The notes beneath the pieces were generated by a model. It was not told the origin of the DNA and ran no database searches. It saw nothing but the letters and a program-made list of their open reading frames with translations. Of a stretch of 64,000 bases of DNA, positions 8,820 through 17,155 are shown piece after piece. This stretch comes from Comamonas suwonensis (GTDB lineage: Bacteria > Pseudomonadota > Gammaproteobacteria > Burkholderiales > Burkholderiaceae_C), in contig NZ_JABBCQ020000006.1 of assembly GCF_012844455.2 (NCBI RefSeq), forward strand, positions 1 through 64,000, in the 5' to 3' direction. Made by a program: the position numbers and the translations under genes. Positions within the stretch are counted from its first letter, which is position 1. Every line of letters starts with the position of its first letter.

Positions 8820-9941
8820 ATGTTCCAAAATGTATCCAATGATAGCGTTCTTGGCGATGTGCAATTACAGGATCAGCACGTGAAAATCCTCCATATTGAA
8901 GACTCTGTCGCAGATCAGGCCCTGGCGCGGCTGAGTCTCAAGCGCGGACCGCTGTCCTGCACCCTCACGGCGGTAGACACTCTGCCCGCTATCGAAGACG
9001 CTTTGCAGAAACAGACGTTCGACCTGATTCTGGCGGACTACTACCTGCCCGGCTTCACGGCGCTGGATGTCTGGGAACTGGTTCGCACCCGCGCCGACGC
9101 CCCGCCATTTGTGCTGCTGTCGGGTGCCATTGGCGAATCGGCGGCGGTGGATATCATGCGACTGGGCATCAGCGACTACCTGCTCAAAGACCAGATCAGC
9201 AGCCTGCCCCATGTCATCCAGCGCGCGATGGAAGTGCACGAAGCCCGGCTGGCACGCCGCCGTGCCATGCAGGAGCTGGCCCAATCCGAAAAGCGCCTGG
9301 CCGAACTGACCGAGCACCTGCACACCAGCATTGAGCAAGAGCGGGCCAATATCTCGCGCGAGATTCATGACGATATTGGTGGCTCGCTCACCGCCGTCAA
9401 GTTCGATCTGGCATGGATGAGCCGCAACAGCCCTGAAGGCGCGCTGCGCGAGCACGCCCAGTCGGCACTGGCAATGCTGGAGCACGCACTGGGTGCCAGC
9501 CAGCGCATCATGCAGAACCTGCGTCCGCCAGTGCTTGACCAAGGGCTGGTCGCAGCCGTGCAATGGTTGACTCAGGACTTTGAGCGTCGCACCGGCATCC
9601 CCGCCCAGCTGCACACCAGCCGCGAGCACATGGAGATAGCCCCCGCTCAGCAGGTCGCCGTGTACCGCACGGCGCAAGAATCGTTGACCAATATCAGCAA
9701 ATACGCACAAGCCAGCCGTGTGACGCTGGATTTATCCGATCACGAAGGTTTTTTGACACTGGAAGTAACAGATAACGGGGTAGGCTTGGCCCCAGAAGCC
9801 CGTGAAAAGACCCAATCCTTCGGGCTTCGTGGGTTAAGTGAGCGCGCACGAACAGTCAACGGATGGCTGGATGTGAGTAGCCACCCCGGTCGAGGAACCT
9901 CTATCATCCTCACCATTCCTCTGACTGATACCGACACATGA
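8820..9941 (+). CDS. Soluble REC-histidine kinase (NarX/UhpB-type transmitter)
   Basis: No transmembrane segment is visible, so this kinase is predicted to be cytoplasmic. Counting from the ATG at 8820, an N-terminal receiver domain has acidic residues in HIEDS and phosphoacceptor Asp73 (LILAD73YYLPGF). A coiled linker follows. Then come a HisKA_3 dimerisation/phosphoacceptor region with His183 (REIH183DDIGGSL) and an HATPase domain with VTDNGVGL and FGLRGLSERA. The start is uncertain: TTG 8778, ATG 8820 and GTG 8880 (preceded by AGGA) are all possible. It is divergent from the che operon and 55 bases upstream of its likely partner regulator. The receiver domain could accept phosphate from CheA, but this is speculation. 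Confidence 0.85.
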   Translation: MFQNVSNDSVLGDVQLQDQHVKILHIEDSVADQALARLSLKRGPLSCTLTAVDTLPAIEDALQKQTFDLILADYYLPGFTALDVWELVRTRADAPPFVLLSGAIGESAAVDIMRLGISDYLLKDQISSLPHVIQRAMEVHEARLARRRAMQELAQSEKRLAELTEHLHTSIEQERANISREIHDDIGGSLTAVKFDLAWMSRNSPEGALREHAQSALAMLEHALGASQRIMQNLRPPVLDQGLVAAVQWLTQDFERRTGIPAQLHTSREHMEIAPAQQVAVYRTAQESLTNISKYAQASRVTLDLSDHEGFLTLEVTDNGVGLAPEAREKTQSFGLRGLSERARTVNGWLDVSSHPGRGTSIILTIPLTDTDT

Positions 9942-9996
9942 GCAACGCACTATGGCTAGTTGAGCCTTGGCGAGCTGTTTACCTGGGAGGTGTACC

Positions 9997-10626
9997 TTGA
10001 TTCACGTCGTGCTATGCGATGACCATGCCATTTTGCGACGAGGCATACGCGACACCCTGGCCGAGGCCACGGACATCATCGTCACCGCCGAAGCAGGCTG
10101 CTACGCCGAACTGCGCGAGCAACTGCGCACTGCTACCTGCGATGTGCTGCTGCTGGACATCAACATGCCCGGTCGCAGTGGTCTGGAAGTGCTGGCCAGC
10201 GTGCGCGAAACCCACCCGCACATCCACGTCATCATGGTCTCTATGTACCCCGAGGATCAGTACGCCCTGCGCAGCATCAAGGCCGGCGCGGCGGGCTATG
10301 CCAACAAGGCGGGCGACCCGGTGCAGCTGATCGAAGCCGTGCGTATCGTGCAAAGCGGCCGCAAGTACCTAACCCCCGAAGTGGCCCAGATGCTGGCCGA
10401 AAGCTTGGCACAGCCCGTTGCCCCCGTGCCCCACGAAACCCTGTCCGAGCGTGAAATGCAGACTTTGCTGAAGATTGCCAGCGGGCAGAAGCAGACGGAT
10501 ATTGCGCAGGAGCTGATGCTGAGCCCCAAGACGGTGAGTGTTTATCGGGCCCGAGTGCTGGAGAAGCTGGGGATGAGTAGCAACGCCGAGTTGACGGCTT
10601 ACGCGATCCACAACAAGCTGATCTAG
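9997..10626 (+). CDS. NarL/LuxR-family response regulator
   Basis: The receiver domain (HVVLCDDHAILRRGI, phosphoacceptor in DVLLLDINMPGRSG, Lys in GYANKAG) is followed by a LuxR-type helix-turn-helix (LSEREMQTLLKIASGQKQ, then LSPKTVSVYRARVLEKL). I place the start at TTG 9997 because GGGAGG lies six bases upstream and the protein then begins directly with the receiver strand. A longer ORF opens at 9967. It is the probable output partner of the REC-histidine kinase immediately upstream. Targets are unknown; flagellar or chemotaxis genes are an obvious guess from position only. Confidence 0.92.
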   Translation: MIHVVLCDDHAILRRGIRDTLAEATDIIVTAEAGCYAELREQLRTATCDVLLLDINMPGRSGLEVLASVRETHPHIHVIMVSMYPEDQYALRSIKAGAAGYANKAGDPVQLIEAVRIVQSGRKYLTPEVAQMLAESLAQPVAPVPHETLSEREMQTLLKIASGQKQTDIAQELMLSPKTVSVYRARVLEKLGMSSNAELTAYAIHNKLI

Positions 10627-10640
10627 CCCTGCACTTATCT

Positions 10641-10687
10641 AGCTCTAGTGCTTATGCATCAAGCGGCAGCAGCTATCTTTTTGATAG
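10641..10687 (-). repeat. Dispersed repeat family A, copy 1
   Basis: Read on the minus strand this copy contains AGATAGCTGCTGCCGCTT followed by GATGCATAAGCACTAGAGC. It matches the copy at 22859-22905 closely. It lies in the convergent gap between the response regulator and fliR. I see no gene in the rest of 10627-10774. Confidence 0.7.
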
Positions 10688-10774
10688 ATATGCTACGTGC
10701 TTGCTTTGCCCTGTTACCCATTCCGAGAAACCCGGCTTCTGCAAGCGAATCGGGTATGCAGCCTAACCCGCCCA

Positions 10775-11539
10775 TCAAACCCCAAAAACCGCGACACCCT
10801 TCAGTAACAGCTCCACCATAGGCTGCTCCATCAGCGGCAAAGTCGCCACCAGCCCCACCAGGCCCACGGTCAGCGTGACCGGGAAGCCCACTGCATAAAT
10901 ATTCATCTGCGGCGCAACGCGGGAGATGATGCCCAGCACCAGGTTGACGAACAGCAGCATCGCCACCATAGGCAGCGCAATCCAGAAGGCACTGGCAAAC
11001 ACCGCACTGCCCATCTCGTGAATGCGCATCTGCGAGAGGGCCTGCAAAAAATTGCCATCCACCGGGAAGGCCTCAAAACTCTTGAGCACGGCCATCAGCA
11101 CCAGCAAGTGGCCGTTGATGACAATGAACAACAGCGTCGCAATCTGCACCATGAAGCGCGCCACGGCGCTGAGCTGTGCGTTACTGGTGGGGTCGAAGAA
11201 TGAGGCGAAGTTCAGACCCATTTGCAGACCCACTACTTCACCGGCCACTTCGATAGCGGCCATGACCAGGCGCACGGCAAAACCGACGGATAAGCCGATG
11301 ACCACCTGCTGCACCAATGTGCCCAAAGCTTGCGCCGAGGCGATGCTGACCACTGGCTGCTCGCCCAGCATGGGCTGCGCACACAGCGCGACCAGAAAGG
11401 CCAGCCCGACCTTGAGCCGCATGGGAATGGCTTTTTGAGAAAAAACAGGGGCTGTGGTGAACAGCGCCAGCACGCGCACAAAAGGCCAGATCAGGGGCGA
11501 GAGCCAGGCCGCAATCTGGGCTTCGCTGAAGGTAATCAC
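10775..11539 (-). CDS. fliR: Flagellar export gate protein FliR
   Basis: FliR is a multi-pass inner-membrane component of the flagellar type III export gate with FliP and FliQ. The protein is almost entirely hydrophobic, with the family pattern AQIAAWLSPLIWPFVRVLALF at the start and AGEVVGLQMGLNFASFFDP in the middle. I chose the GTG at 11539 (ITFSEAQ) because GGAG lies eight bases upstream; the longer ATG start at 11572 would add 11 residues unlike the family. It gives about 254 residues, the usual size. It is the last gene of the fliLMNOPQR operon. Confidence 0.95.
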   Translation of the reverse strand: MITFSEAQIAAWLSPLIWPFVRVLALFTTAPVFSQKAIPMRLKVGLAFLVALCAQPMLGEQPVVSIASAQALGTLVQQVVIGLSVGFAVRLVMAAIEVAGEVVGLQMGLNFASFFDPTSNAQLSAVARFMVQIATLLFIVINGHLLVLMAVLKSFEAFPVDGNFLQALSQMRIHEMGSAVFASAFWIALPMVAMLLFVNLVLGIISRVAPQMNIYAVGFPVTLTVGLVGLVATLPLMEQPMVELLLKGVAVFGV

Positions 11540-11599
11540 TTCAGTGACTCCACAGCGCTTGAAATAGCGCACACACTAAGAAACCGCTGCGGCCAAAGC

Positions 11600-11680
11600 A
11601 AGGGATGCCAAGCAAGGGCCGCCCCGCAGCGAAGGCATCGTCCTCCTTCAGTGGGAAGCCGCAAAGCGGCACAGGGAGTC
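11600..11680 (+). repeat. Dispersed repeat family B, copy 1 (fliQ-fliR gap)
   Basis: The segment contains GCAAGGGCCGCCCCGCAGCG, then AAGGCATCGTCC and GCCGCAAAGCGGC, ending at CAGGGAGTCA, where the last bases are the fliQ stop codon. It shares this order of blocks with 20437-20536 and with the reverse complement of 48225-48330. Confidence 0.65.
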
Positions 11681-11948
11681 ATCCCACGGCTCCGGGGATG
11701 CCCTCAATAGTGCGGCGAATGAAATCCACCAGCGTGGACAGCATCCACGGCCCGGCCACGGCGAACACCGCCACGGCGGCCAGCAGCTTGGGCACAAAGG
11801 CCAGTGTGGCTTCATGCACCTGCGTGACGGCTTGAAAAATGCTGACAAGCAGGCCCACACCCATGACCACGCCCAGCACCGGCATGGAAATCATGAGCAG
11901 CAAAGTCAACGCCTCGCGGCCAAAGGTCAATACAAATTGAGAGGTCAT
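11679..11948 (-). CDS. fliQ: Flagellar export gate protein FliQ
   Basis: FliQ is a small two-helix membrane protein of the export gate. The 89 residues show the family pattern TFGREALTLLLMISMPVLGVVMGVGLLVSIFQAVTQVHEATL followed by a second hydrophobic helix. It lies between fliP and fliR; the gap to fliR is enlarged by a dispersed repeat. Confidence 0.96.
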   Translation of the reverse strand: MTSQFVLTFGREALTLLLMISMPVLGVVMGVGLLVSIFQAVTQVHEATLAFVPKLLAAVAVFAVAGPWMLSTLVDFIRRTIEGIPGAVG

Positions 11949-11969
11949 GACGTTCTCTGAAAGAAGCCG

Positions 11970-12719
11970 CTAGACAGCAAAACTGGCGGCCAGCGAACCA
12001 ATGATGAGATTCCAGCCATCGGCCAGCACAAACAGCATGAGCTTGAAGGGCAGCGCCACCAGCACGGGCGACAGCATCATCATGCCCAGCGACATGAGGA
12101 TGGAGGACACCACCATGTCGATGACCAGAAACGGAATAAAGATCATGAAGCCGATCTGGAAGGCGGTCTTCAGCTCGCTGGTCACAAAAGCGGGTACCAG
12201 CACGCGCAGCGGCGCGGTTTCAGCGGTGACGCTGGCATCCAGCTTGGCCAGGCGTTTGAACAGCGAAAAATCGGACTGGCGCGTTTGCTTGAGCATGAAG
12301 CTGCGCATGGGCGCTTCGGCCTTGTCGATGGCCTGCTCGAAGCTGATGCTGTTCTGTGTATAGGGCAGGTAGGCGTCCTGATAGACCTTGTCCAGCGTCG
12401 GGCCCATCACAAACATGGTGAGGAACAGCGACAGACCAATCACCACCTGATTGGGCGGCGCAGACTGCGTACCCAGCGCCTGACGCAGCAGGCTGAGCAC
12501 GATGACGATGCGGGTAAAACCCGTCATCAGCAGCAGGATGGCGGGCAGAAACGACAGTGCCGTAAAAAACAGCAATGTCTGAATAGGCACAGAATAACTG
12601 GCACCACCGGCACCCTGCCCTACCAGCAAGGGCAGGCTTGCAGGTGCGCTCTGCGCGGCGGCCAGCAAGGGCAGCGACAGCAGAGCAGCGGCGGCGGTGC
12701 GAGAGACGAACTTAGTCAT
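11970..12719 (-). CDS. fliP: Flagellar export gate protein FliP
   Basis: FliP forms the core of the export gate. The start at 12719 (MTKFVSR) gives a cleavable-looking signal peptide ending AAAQS, and the ATG overlaps the fliO stop by eight bases (ATGACTAA). Conserved segments are FTRIVIVLSLLRQALGTQSAPPNQV, FLTMFVMGP, and the C-terminal LGMMMLSPVLVALPFKLMLFVLADGW. The length of 249 residues is normal. It is translationally coupled to fliO. Confidence 0.96.
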   Translation of the reverse strand: MTKFVSRTAAAALLSLPLLAAAQSAPASLPLLVGQGAGGASYSVPIQTLLFFTALSFLPAILLLMTGFTRIVIVLSLLRQALGTQSAPPNQVVIGLSLFLTMFVMGPTLDKVYQDAYLPYTQNSISFEQAIDKAEAPMRSFMLKQTRQSDFSLFKRLAKLDASVTAETAPLRVLVPAFVTSELKTAFQIGFMIFIPFLVIDMVVSSILMSLGMMMLSPVLVALPFKLMLFVLADGWNLIIGSLAASFAV

Positions 12720-13155
12720 TTCCAGAATCCCGGGCAGAACCCGCAGCCTGTGCACGCACCAGAGAGTCGGTGAATGAGGGCGGTTTTGCTACATATTCAT
12801 TAGCAGCTTGCGCTTTTCCTGCATGGGTTTGAAGCACATGCAGGCATTGAATCTGCTGCGCGGTGACGCCCAGCACCAGGCGCACGGCTTCATGGCCCTC
12901 GCCCACTTGCACCGTCACCACGCGCTGCTGGGGGCCAATAGAAAGCGAGCCCAGTACCAGCTGCTGCATCGGGGCCGCGCCCCGCGCCATGCCCATGCCG
13001 CGGGGCAGCAAATTTTTGTTCTGCAGGCGGCGCACCAGCCAGGGCAGCGCCAGCATGGCGACGACAAACAAAACGACCAGAATCAGCGTGGGCCACATGG
13101 ATGGAGCGGCTGTCATTGCAGTACCTGTGGCCGCGCTTGCCGCGTTCTCAACCAC
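12712..13155 (-). CDS. fliO: Flagellar biosynthesis protein FliO
   Basis: FliO is a small membrane protein that assists FliP assembly. There is one transmembrane segment near residues 20-40 (MWPTLILVVLFVVAMLALPWLVRRL), then a cytoplasmic domain with GAAPMQQLVLGSLSIGPQQRVVTVQVG, which is typical. The GTG start at 13155 overlaps the fliN stop by eight bases; an alternative ATG lies at 13116. The gene order fliN-fliO-fliP supports the call. Confidence 0.9.
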   Translation of the reverse strand: MVENAASAATGTAMTAAPSMWPTLILVVLFVVAMLALPWLVRRLQNKNLLPRGMGMARGAAPMQQLVLGSLSIGPQQRVVTVQVGEGHEAVRLVLGVTAQQIQCLHVLQTHAGKAQAANEYVAKPPSFTDSLVRAQAAGSARDSGND

Positions 13156-13585
13156 GGCTGACCCGGCGCAGGCGCTCGGAGGGGGTCACCACGTCCGTGA
13201 GGCGAATACCGAACTTGTCGTTCACCACCACCACTTCGCCCTGAGCGATGAGGTAGCCGTTGACCAGCACATCCATGGGTTCGCCAGCCAGTGCATCGAG
13301 TTCGACCACCGAGCCCTGCGCCAGCTGCAGAATGTATTTGATGGGTACCTTGGTGCGACCCAGCTCCACGGAGAGCTGAACCGGAATATCCAGCACCATA
13401 TTGATGTCGTGCACAGGCACATCACCGTAGTTGCTGCGCGATGCATCACCGCTCAGCGGGCCGCCTTGCTCAGAGACATCGGGGCCGCTTGCGGCCTGAT
13501 CGTGCTGACGCTGTTCTTCCAGCGCTTCGGCCCAACCCGAAAAAGGATCATCGCCCGCGGGCTTGTTGTTTTCATCAATTGCCAT
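13148..13585 (-). CDS. fliN: Flagellar C-ring protein FliN
   Basis: FliN forms the lower C-ring with FliM and takes part in switching and in export docking. The C-terminal SpoA domain is clear: MVLDIPVQLSVELGRTKVPIKYILQLAQGSVVELD and VNDKFGIRLTDVV. I chose ATG 13585 (MAIDENNKPAG) since GGGAGAG precedes it at good spacing and it overlaps the fliM stop by 11 bases. The 145 residues include an acidic N-terminal extension. Confidence 0.96.
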   Translation of the reverse strand: MAIDENNKPAGDDPFSGWAEALEEQRQHDQAASGPDVSEQGGPLSGDASRSNYGDVPVHDINMVLDIPVQLSVELGRTKVPIKYILQLAQGSVVELDALAGEPMDVLVNGYLIAQGEVVVVNDKFGIRLTDVVTPSERLRRVSRG

Positions 13586-14579
13586 GCTTCTCTCCCATCC
13601 AGCCTGCATCGCCGCCGCGCAGGCTGCGCTCCACGCGGATTGCATATTTGTCGTTGTGCGTGCCGTACTGGCACTCGAAAACTGGCACCCCACCAATGGA
13701 GGCACGAATCAGTGGCTCGCGGTCCAGCTCAATAAAGTCGCCGGGGCGCATGGCCAGCAGTTGCTCCACCGTCGCATCGGCGCGGGCCAGCTCGGCCACC
13801 AGCGTCACCTCGGCAGATTGAATCTCACGGGTCAGCACCTTGACCCAGCGGCGATCGACCTCGATCGCATCACCCTGCGTGGATGAATACAGCACATCGC
13901 GAATCGGCTCCAGTGCGGCATAGGGCATGCAGACATGGATGGAGCCGGAGATATCGCCAATCTCCAGCTGAAACGCGGTGGAGACCACGATTTCGCTGGG
14001 TGTAGCGATATTGGCGAACTGGGGCTGCATTTCCGAGCGCTGATAGGCCAGCTCCAGCGGGTAAATGCCGTGCCAGGCTTTTTTGTATTCCTCGCAGATC
14101 ACGTTGACCAGACGGTTGATCACGCGCTGCTCGGTGGTCGAAAAATCGCGACCTTCGATACGGGTCTGCAGACGGCCTGTGCCGCCATACAGGGTGTCGA
14201 TCACGCCAAAAATCAGCGAAGGTTCGCAGACGATCAGGCCATTTCCGCGCAGCGGGCGAATGGCCATGATGTTGAAATTGGTGGGAACGGCCAGTTCGCG
14301 CAAAAAGGCGCTGTAGCGCTGCACGGTCACCGTGCCGACAGAAACCTCGGGGCTGCGGCGGATGAAGTTGAACAGGCCGATGCGGAAATTGCGGGCAAAG
14401 CGCTCGTTGACAATTTCCATGGTGGGCATGCGCCCACGCACGATGCGTTCCTGACTGGAGATGTCGTAGTTGCGGATCTGGCCGTCATCGACCTCCACCA
14501 CTTCGGAACGCTGGCTTTCGCCGGTAACGCCTTCAAGAAGGGCGTCAACCTCTTCCTGGGAGAGAAAAGAATCGCTCAT
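13575..14579 (-). CDS. fliM: Flagellar switch protein FliM
   Basis: FliM binds phosphorylated CheY and transmits the switch signal in the C-ring. The N-terminal CheY-binding segment is present (FLSQEEVDALLEGV). Then follow the middle domain (INERF-type EIVNERFARNFRIGLF, RPLRGNGLIVCEPSLIF) and a C-terminal SpoA domain. The 334-residue length is standard. It lies 15 bases downstream of fliL and overlaps fliN. Confidence 0.96.
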   Translation of the reverse strand: MSDSFLSQEEVDALLEGVTGESQRSEVVEVDDGQIRNYDISSQERIVRGRMPTMEIVNERFARNFRIGLFNFIRRSPEVSVGTVTVQRYSAFLRELAVPTNFNIMAIRPLRGNGLIVCEPSLIFGVIDTLYGGTGRLQTRIEGRDFSTTEQRVINRLVNVICEEYKKAWHGIYPLELAYQRSEMQPQFANIATPSEIVVSTAFQLEIGDISGSIHVCMPYAALEPIRDVLYSSTQGDAIEVDRRWVKVLTREIQSAEVTLVAELARADATVEQLLAMRPGDFIELDREPLIRASIGGVPVFECQYGTHNDKYAIRVERSLRGGDAGWMGEKHGN

Positions 14580-14594
14580 TCACTTCCTCTCTGC

Positions 14595-15146
14595 TTACTG
14601 AATGATGAAGCTGGAAAACAGCACGCGGCGCACGGGGCTCTTGCGGCTGGTGCGCGAGCTGTCTTCGTCCGCGTCTTCATCGCGTGAGCGCTTCTTGGCA
14701 TTGGCGCCATAGCCCAGCGGTGCGGAGACCTCTTCCAGTATGTCGGCGGCCAGTTTTTCCTTGCCTTCACGGGCCAGCAGCTCATCGGCCGTGCGCTGAG
14801 ACACCAGCAGCAAAATGCCGTTGCGAATGCTGGGCAGGTATTGTTTGACGGTGGAAGCGGTCTTCTCGTCGTTCAGCTCGAGCGTAATGCCCAGTTGCAC
14901 AAAACGATCACCACCGGGGTCCGACAGATTGGCTACCATATTTTCCAGCGGCAGAAAAGTGGGCACCGAGGTCTTGGCGCTGACTTCTTCATCGCCCTCG
15001 CCACTGCTGTGCTGGCGTTGCATCATCAGCACATAGGCGGCAGCCGCCACAATGGCCAGCACGGCAACGATGGCCACGATGACGATCAGCTTCTTGCTTT
15101 TTGCAGGAGCAGGTGCAACAGGGGCGGCATTGGGATTGGCTGACAC
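14595..15146 (-). CDS. fliL: Flagellar basal body-associated protein FliL
   Basis: FliL is a single-pass inner-membrane protein that supports the stator at high load. The transmembrane helix is KKLIVIVAIVAVLAIVAAAAYVLM, near residues 17-40, followed by a periplasmic domain with FLPLENMVANL and VQLGITLELNDEKTA. I chose GTG 15146 (SANPNAAPVAP) because GAGGAAA lies seven bases upstream; the longer ORF would add 19 unlikely residues. It is the first gene of the fliLMNOPQR operon. Confidence 0.93.
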   Translation of the reverse strand: MSANPNAAPVAPAPAKSKKLIVIVAIVAVLAIVAAAAYVLMMQRQHSSGEGDEEVSAKTSVPTFLPLENMVANLSDPGGDRFVQLGITLELNDEKTASTVKQYLPSIRNGILLLVSQRTADELLAREGKEKLAADILEEVSAPLGYGANAKKRSRDEDADEDSSRTSRKSPVRRVLFSSFIIQ

Positions 15147-15253
15147 GGCGGGTTTCCTCAAGAGTGGGGGATGGCATCCACCCCGCAGCCATTGCCACGA
15201 CACGGAAGATCCACGCCTGAATTATTCGCCGCCCACCACCCCGACCATTGCCG

Positions 15254-15291
15254 GAATAAAAGCGCGAAACCCGGTTTGATCCGGGTTTCGC
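15254..15291 (-). terminator. Terminator after fliK
   Basis: GCGAAACCCGG (15264-15274) pairs perfectly with 15281-15291 around the loop TTTGAT. On the minus strand it is followed by a TTTTATT stretch. It ends the fliF-fliK transcript and isolates the fliL operon. Confidence 0.8.
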
Positions 15292-15338
15292 TATCGCATT
15301 AACAGAGCGCGCAGGCTGTAAGAAACGCTACTTCCGCC

Positions 15339-16655
15339 TCAGACAAACAGGTCCACGCCCGTCTGCGCTGCTCGTGAGACCTGGCGTGTATTCAGCGCAT
15401 CCACCGGCAGATCAGCCGCATTCACCGCCACCCGGGCGCTTCTGGCCTGCGCGCGCTGGCCATCATCCGACTGCCCGCCAGCGCCTTGCTGATGGGCGCC
15501 GCCGGCATCCACGCTCACGCCACTCAGGTTCAGACCCTGCGCTTCCAGCAGCTCACGCAGCTGAGACTGGCCATCCGCCAGCAGCTGGCGGGCCTGCTCA
15601 TCATCCGCTGCGAAGCGCACATGCGCCTCCTGGCCGTTCAATTGCACCTGAACCTGAATCGGCTTTCCTTCATGCTGAATCGACAGCGAAGCGTTCTGCA
15701 CCTTCTGGTGCACCCAGAAGGCCACTTGCTCGGACACTTCCTGCTCGCGCTCGGCAGGCGCCGACTCTTGACCGCTCAGGCTCTGCCCCAGATCCGATGC
15801 GTTCTGGCCGCCTCCCTGCATGCCAGCACCCGCTGCGCCCATGGCAGCGCCAATAGCGACAGCAGCGCCCGTTAAATCGTGCGATCCACTGCTGGAACCC
15901 GGCTTGCCTGCTACCCCACCCTCGTCCAACGACGCTGGGCGCGCAGCGCGCAGCAAGTCCTTGAGTCCTTCCAGGGTCTGTGGCTGCACGGCCGTCATGC
16001 CTTGCAGGCTGACGCCCTGATGGCCTGCCGCCTGCAGCTTCTGCGCAGCCTGCTCGGCACGCGCAGCCACGGGCTCATCAGCCGCCGCAAGCAAGGCGCT
16101 CTGGCTTTGCTCACTGTGATCGGCTTTGACGGGCAAGGCAGCATCATCAAAATTAGTAGCTACTTGCGCCTGTATTGATTGGGCTTGAGGCTGATTTGAC
16201 TGCAAATCCTTACCCATAAAGGCCGCATGCGCGCCACCAGCACCCACATCGCCAGTCTGCAAGGCTTGGCGATGCGCCAGTTGCGTGACATTGCTGCGGC
16301 CCGAGAGAAAGTCGGTGGCCGCGCCCTGACGCATATCATCATCCCCTTGCGTATCCAGCCGTGCCGTCTGGCCCACCAGACTCATCCACGGCGCATGGCC
16401 TTGGGCAACAAGCAAAGTATCTTGCTCGGCAAGCCCAGGCAAGGTGGTTTTTTCTTCCTGTGCATCACCGGGCGGCAAGGCGACCTGCGGCAGGCCGGTG
16501 GCAGCAAAACTATCCAGCGCCGCCAGCAGCGATGAAAAAGCAGGGGCTTCATCACCCGCCGCCAGCGTGCTTTTGACCGAGGTCATGGCCTGAGCTGTGG
16601 TCTTGGCCACACGCGACTCAGCGCTGCGCGGGGTATCAATTCTGGTTTCCGCCAT
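15339..16655 (-). CDS. fliK: Flagellar hook-length control protein FliK
   Basis: FliK measures hook length and switches export specificity by acting on FlhB. The N-terminal two thirds are low-complexity and rich in Gln, Ala and Gly. The conserved C-terminal hook domain is visible (SLSIQHEGKPIQVQVQLNG, VRFAADDEQARQLLADG, LRELLEAQGLNLSGVSVD). The start ATG 16655 has AGGAGG seven bases upstream. The middle region (16149-16191) contains a copy of a dispersed repeat that is translated as AQSIQAQVATNF. The gene follows fliJ by two bases. Confidence 0.92.
   Translation of the reverse strand: MAETRIDTPRSAESRVAKTTAQAMTSVKSTLAAGDEAPAFSSLLAALDSFAATGLPQVALPPGDAQEEKTTLPGLAEQDTLLVAQGHAPWMSLVGQTARLDTQGDDDMRQGAATDFLSGRSNVTQLAHRQALQTGDVGAGGAHAAFMGKDLQSNQPQAQSIQAQVATNFDDAALPVKADHSEQSQSALLAAADEPVAARAEQAAQKLQAAGHQGVSLQGMTAVQPQTLEGLKDLLRAARPASLDEGGVAGKPGSSSGSHDLTGAAVAIGAAMGAAGAGMQGGGQNASDLGQSLSGQESAPAEREQEVSEQVAFWVHQKVQNASLSIQHEGKPIQVQVQLNGQEAHVRFAADDEQARQLLADGQSQLRELLEAQGLNLSGVSVDAGGAHQQGAGGQSDDGQRAQARSARVAVNAADLPVDALNTRQVSRAAQTGVDLFV
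16149..16191 (+). repeat. Dispersed repeat family A, copy inside fliK
   Basis: The segment AAAATTAGTAGCTACTTGCG, followed by CCTGTATTGATTGGGCTTGAGG, matches the family pattern TTTGATAGCTGCTTGCGCTT. It lies within the variable middle of fliK and keeps the reading frame open. Confidence 0.55.
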
Positions 16656-16657
16656 CG

Positions 16658-17122
16658 TCAAGCCTCCTGGAGCTGCAAGCCAAAGCTGCGCCGAAAAAAA
16701 GCCATGGCGGCGCGCTCATCGGTGTCTTTTTGCTCGCGGCGCATCTGCACCAGCGCCATGTCGCGCTTGCGCACCTGCACCACTTTTTGCAGGCTTGTCA
16801 CGCGCAGTTCGGTGGCCAGCAAGGCCTGGCGGGCGGTTTCAAGGCGAATATCCTGATCGGCCACCATTCGGGTCTGCAGGCCAATGGCGTGCTGCAGCCG
16901 CTCCATGAACTGGTACTGGTGGTGCATGACCTCGGGTTGCACGGCCAGTCCTTCCTGCGCGCCCCAGCGGCCCTGCATCTCCTGCACATAGCCCTGCAAC
17001 TGGTCCATCTGGGCCTGCGCCGCCTGCTGGGCGCGCTGGCGCTCCTGCATGGCGGTGCGGGCCGCGTCACGTTTGCGCTCTGCAGCTTCAATGGCGACAT
17101 TCAATGCATTCAAGGACGACAT
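16658..17122 (-). CDS. fliJ: Flagellar export chaperone FliJ
   Basis: FliJ is a coiled-coil protein that associates with the FliI ATPase and FlhA. The 154 residues are almost wholly helical and rich in Gln, Arg and Ala (AIEAAERKRDAARTAMQERQ, RMVADQDIRLETARQALL). Identification rests on coiled-coil character, length and position between fliI and fliK. Confidence 0.9.
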   Translation of the reverse strand: MSSLNALNVAIEAAERKRDAARTAMQERQRAQQAAQAQMDQLQGYVQEMQGRWGAQEGLAVQPEVMHHQYQFMERLQHAIGLQTRMVADQDIRLETARQALLATELRVTSLQKVVQVRKRDMALVQMRREQKDTDERAAMAFFRRSFGLQLQEA

Positions 17123-17155
17123 CTAGGACAACTCCTTCACTCAACCGTTGCGGAC

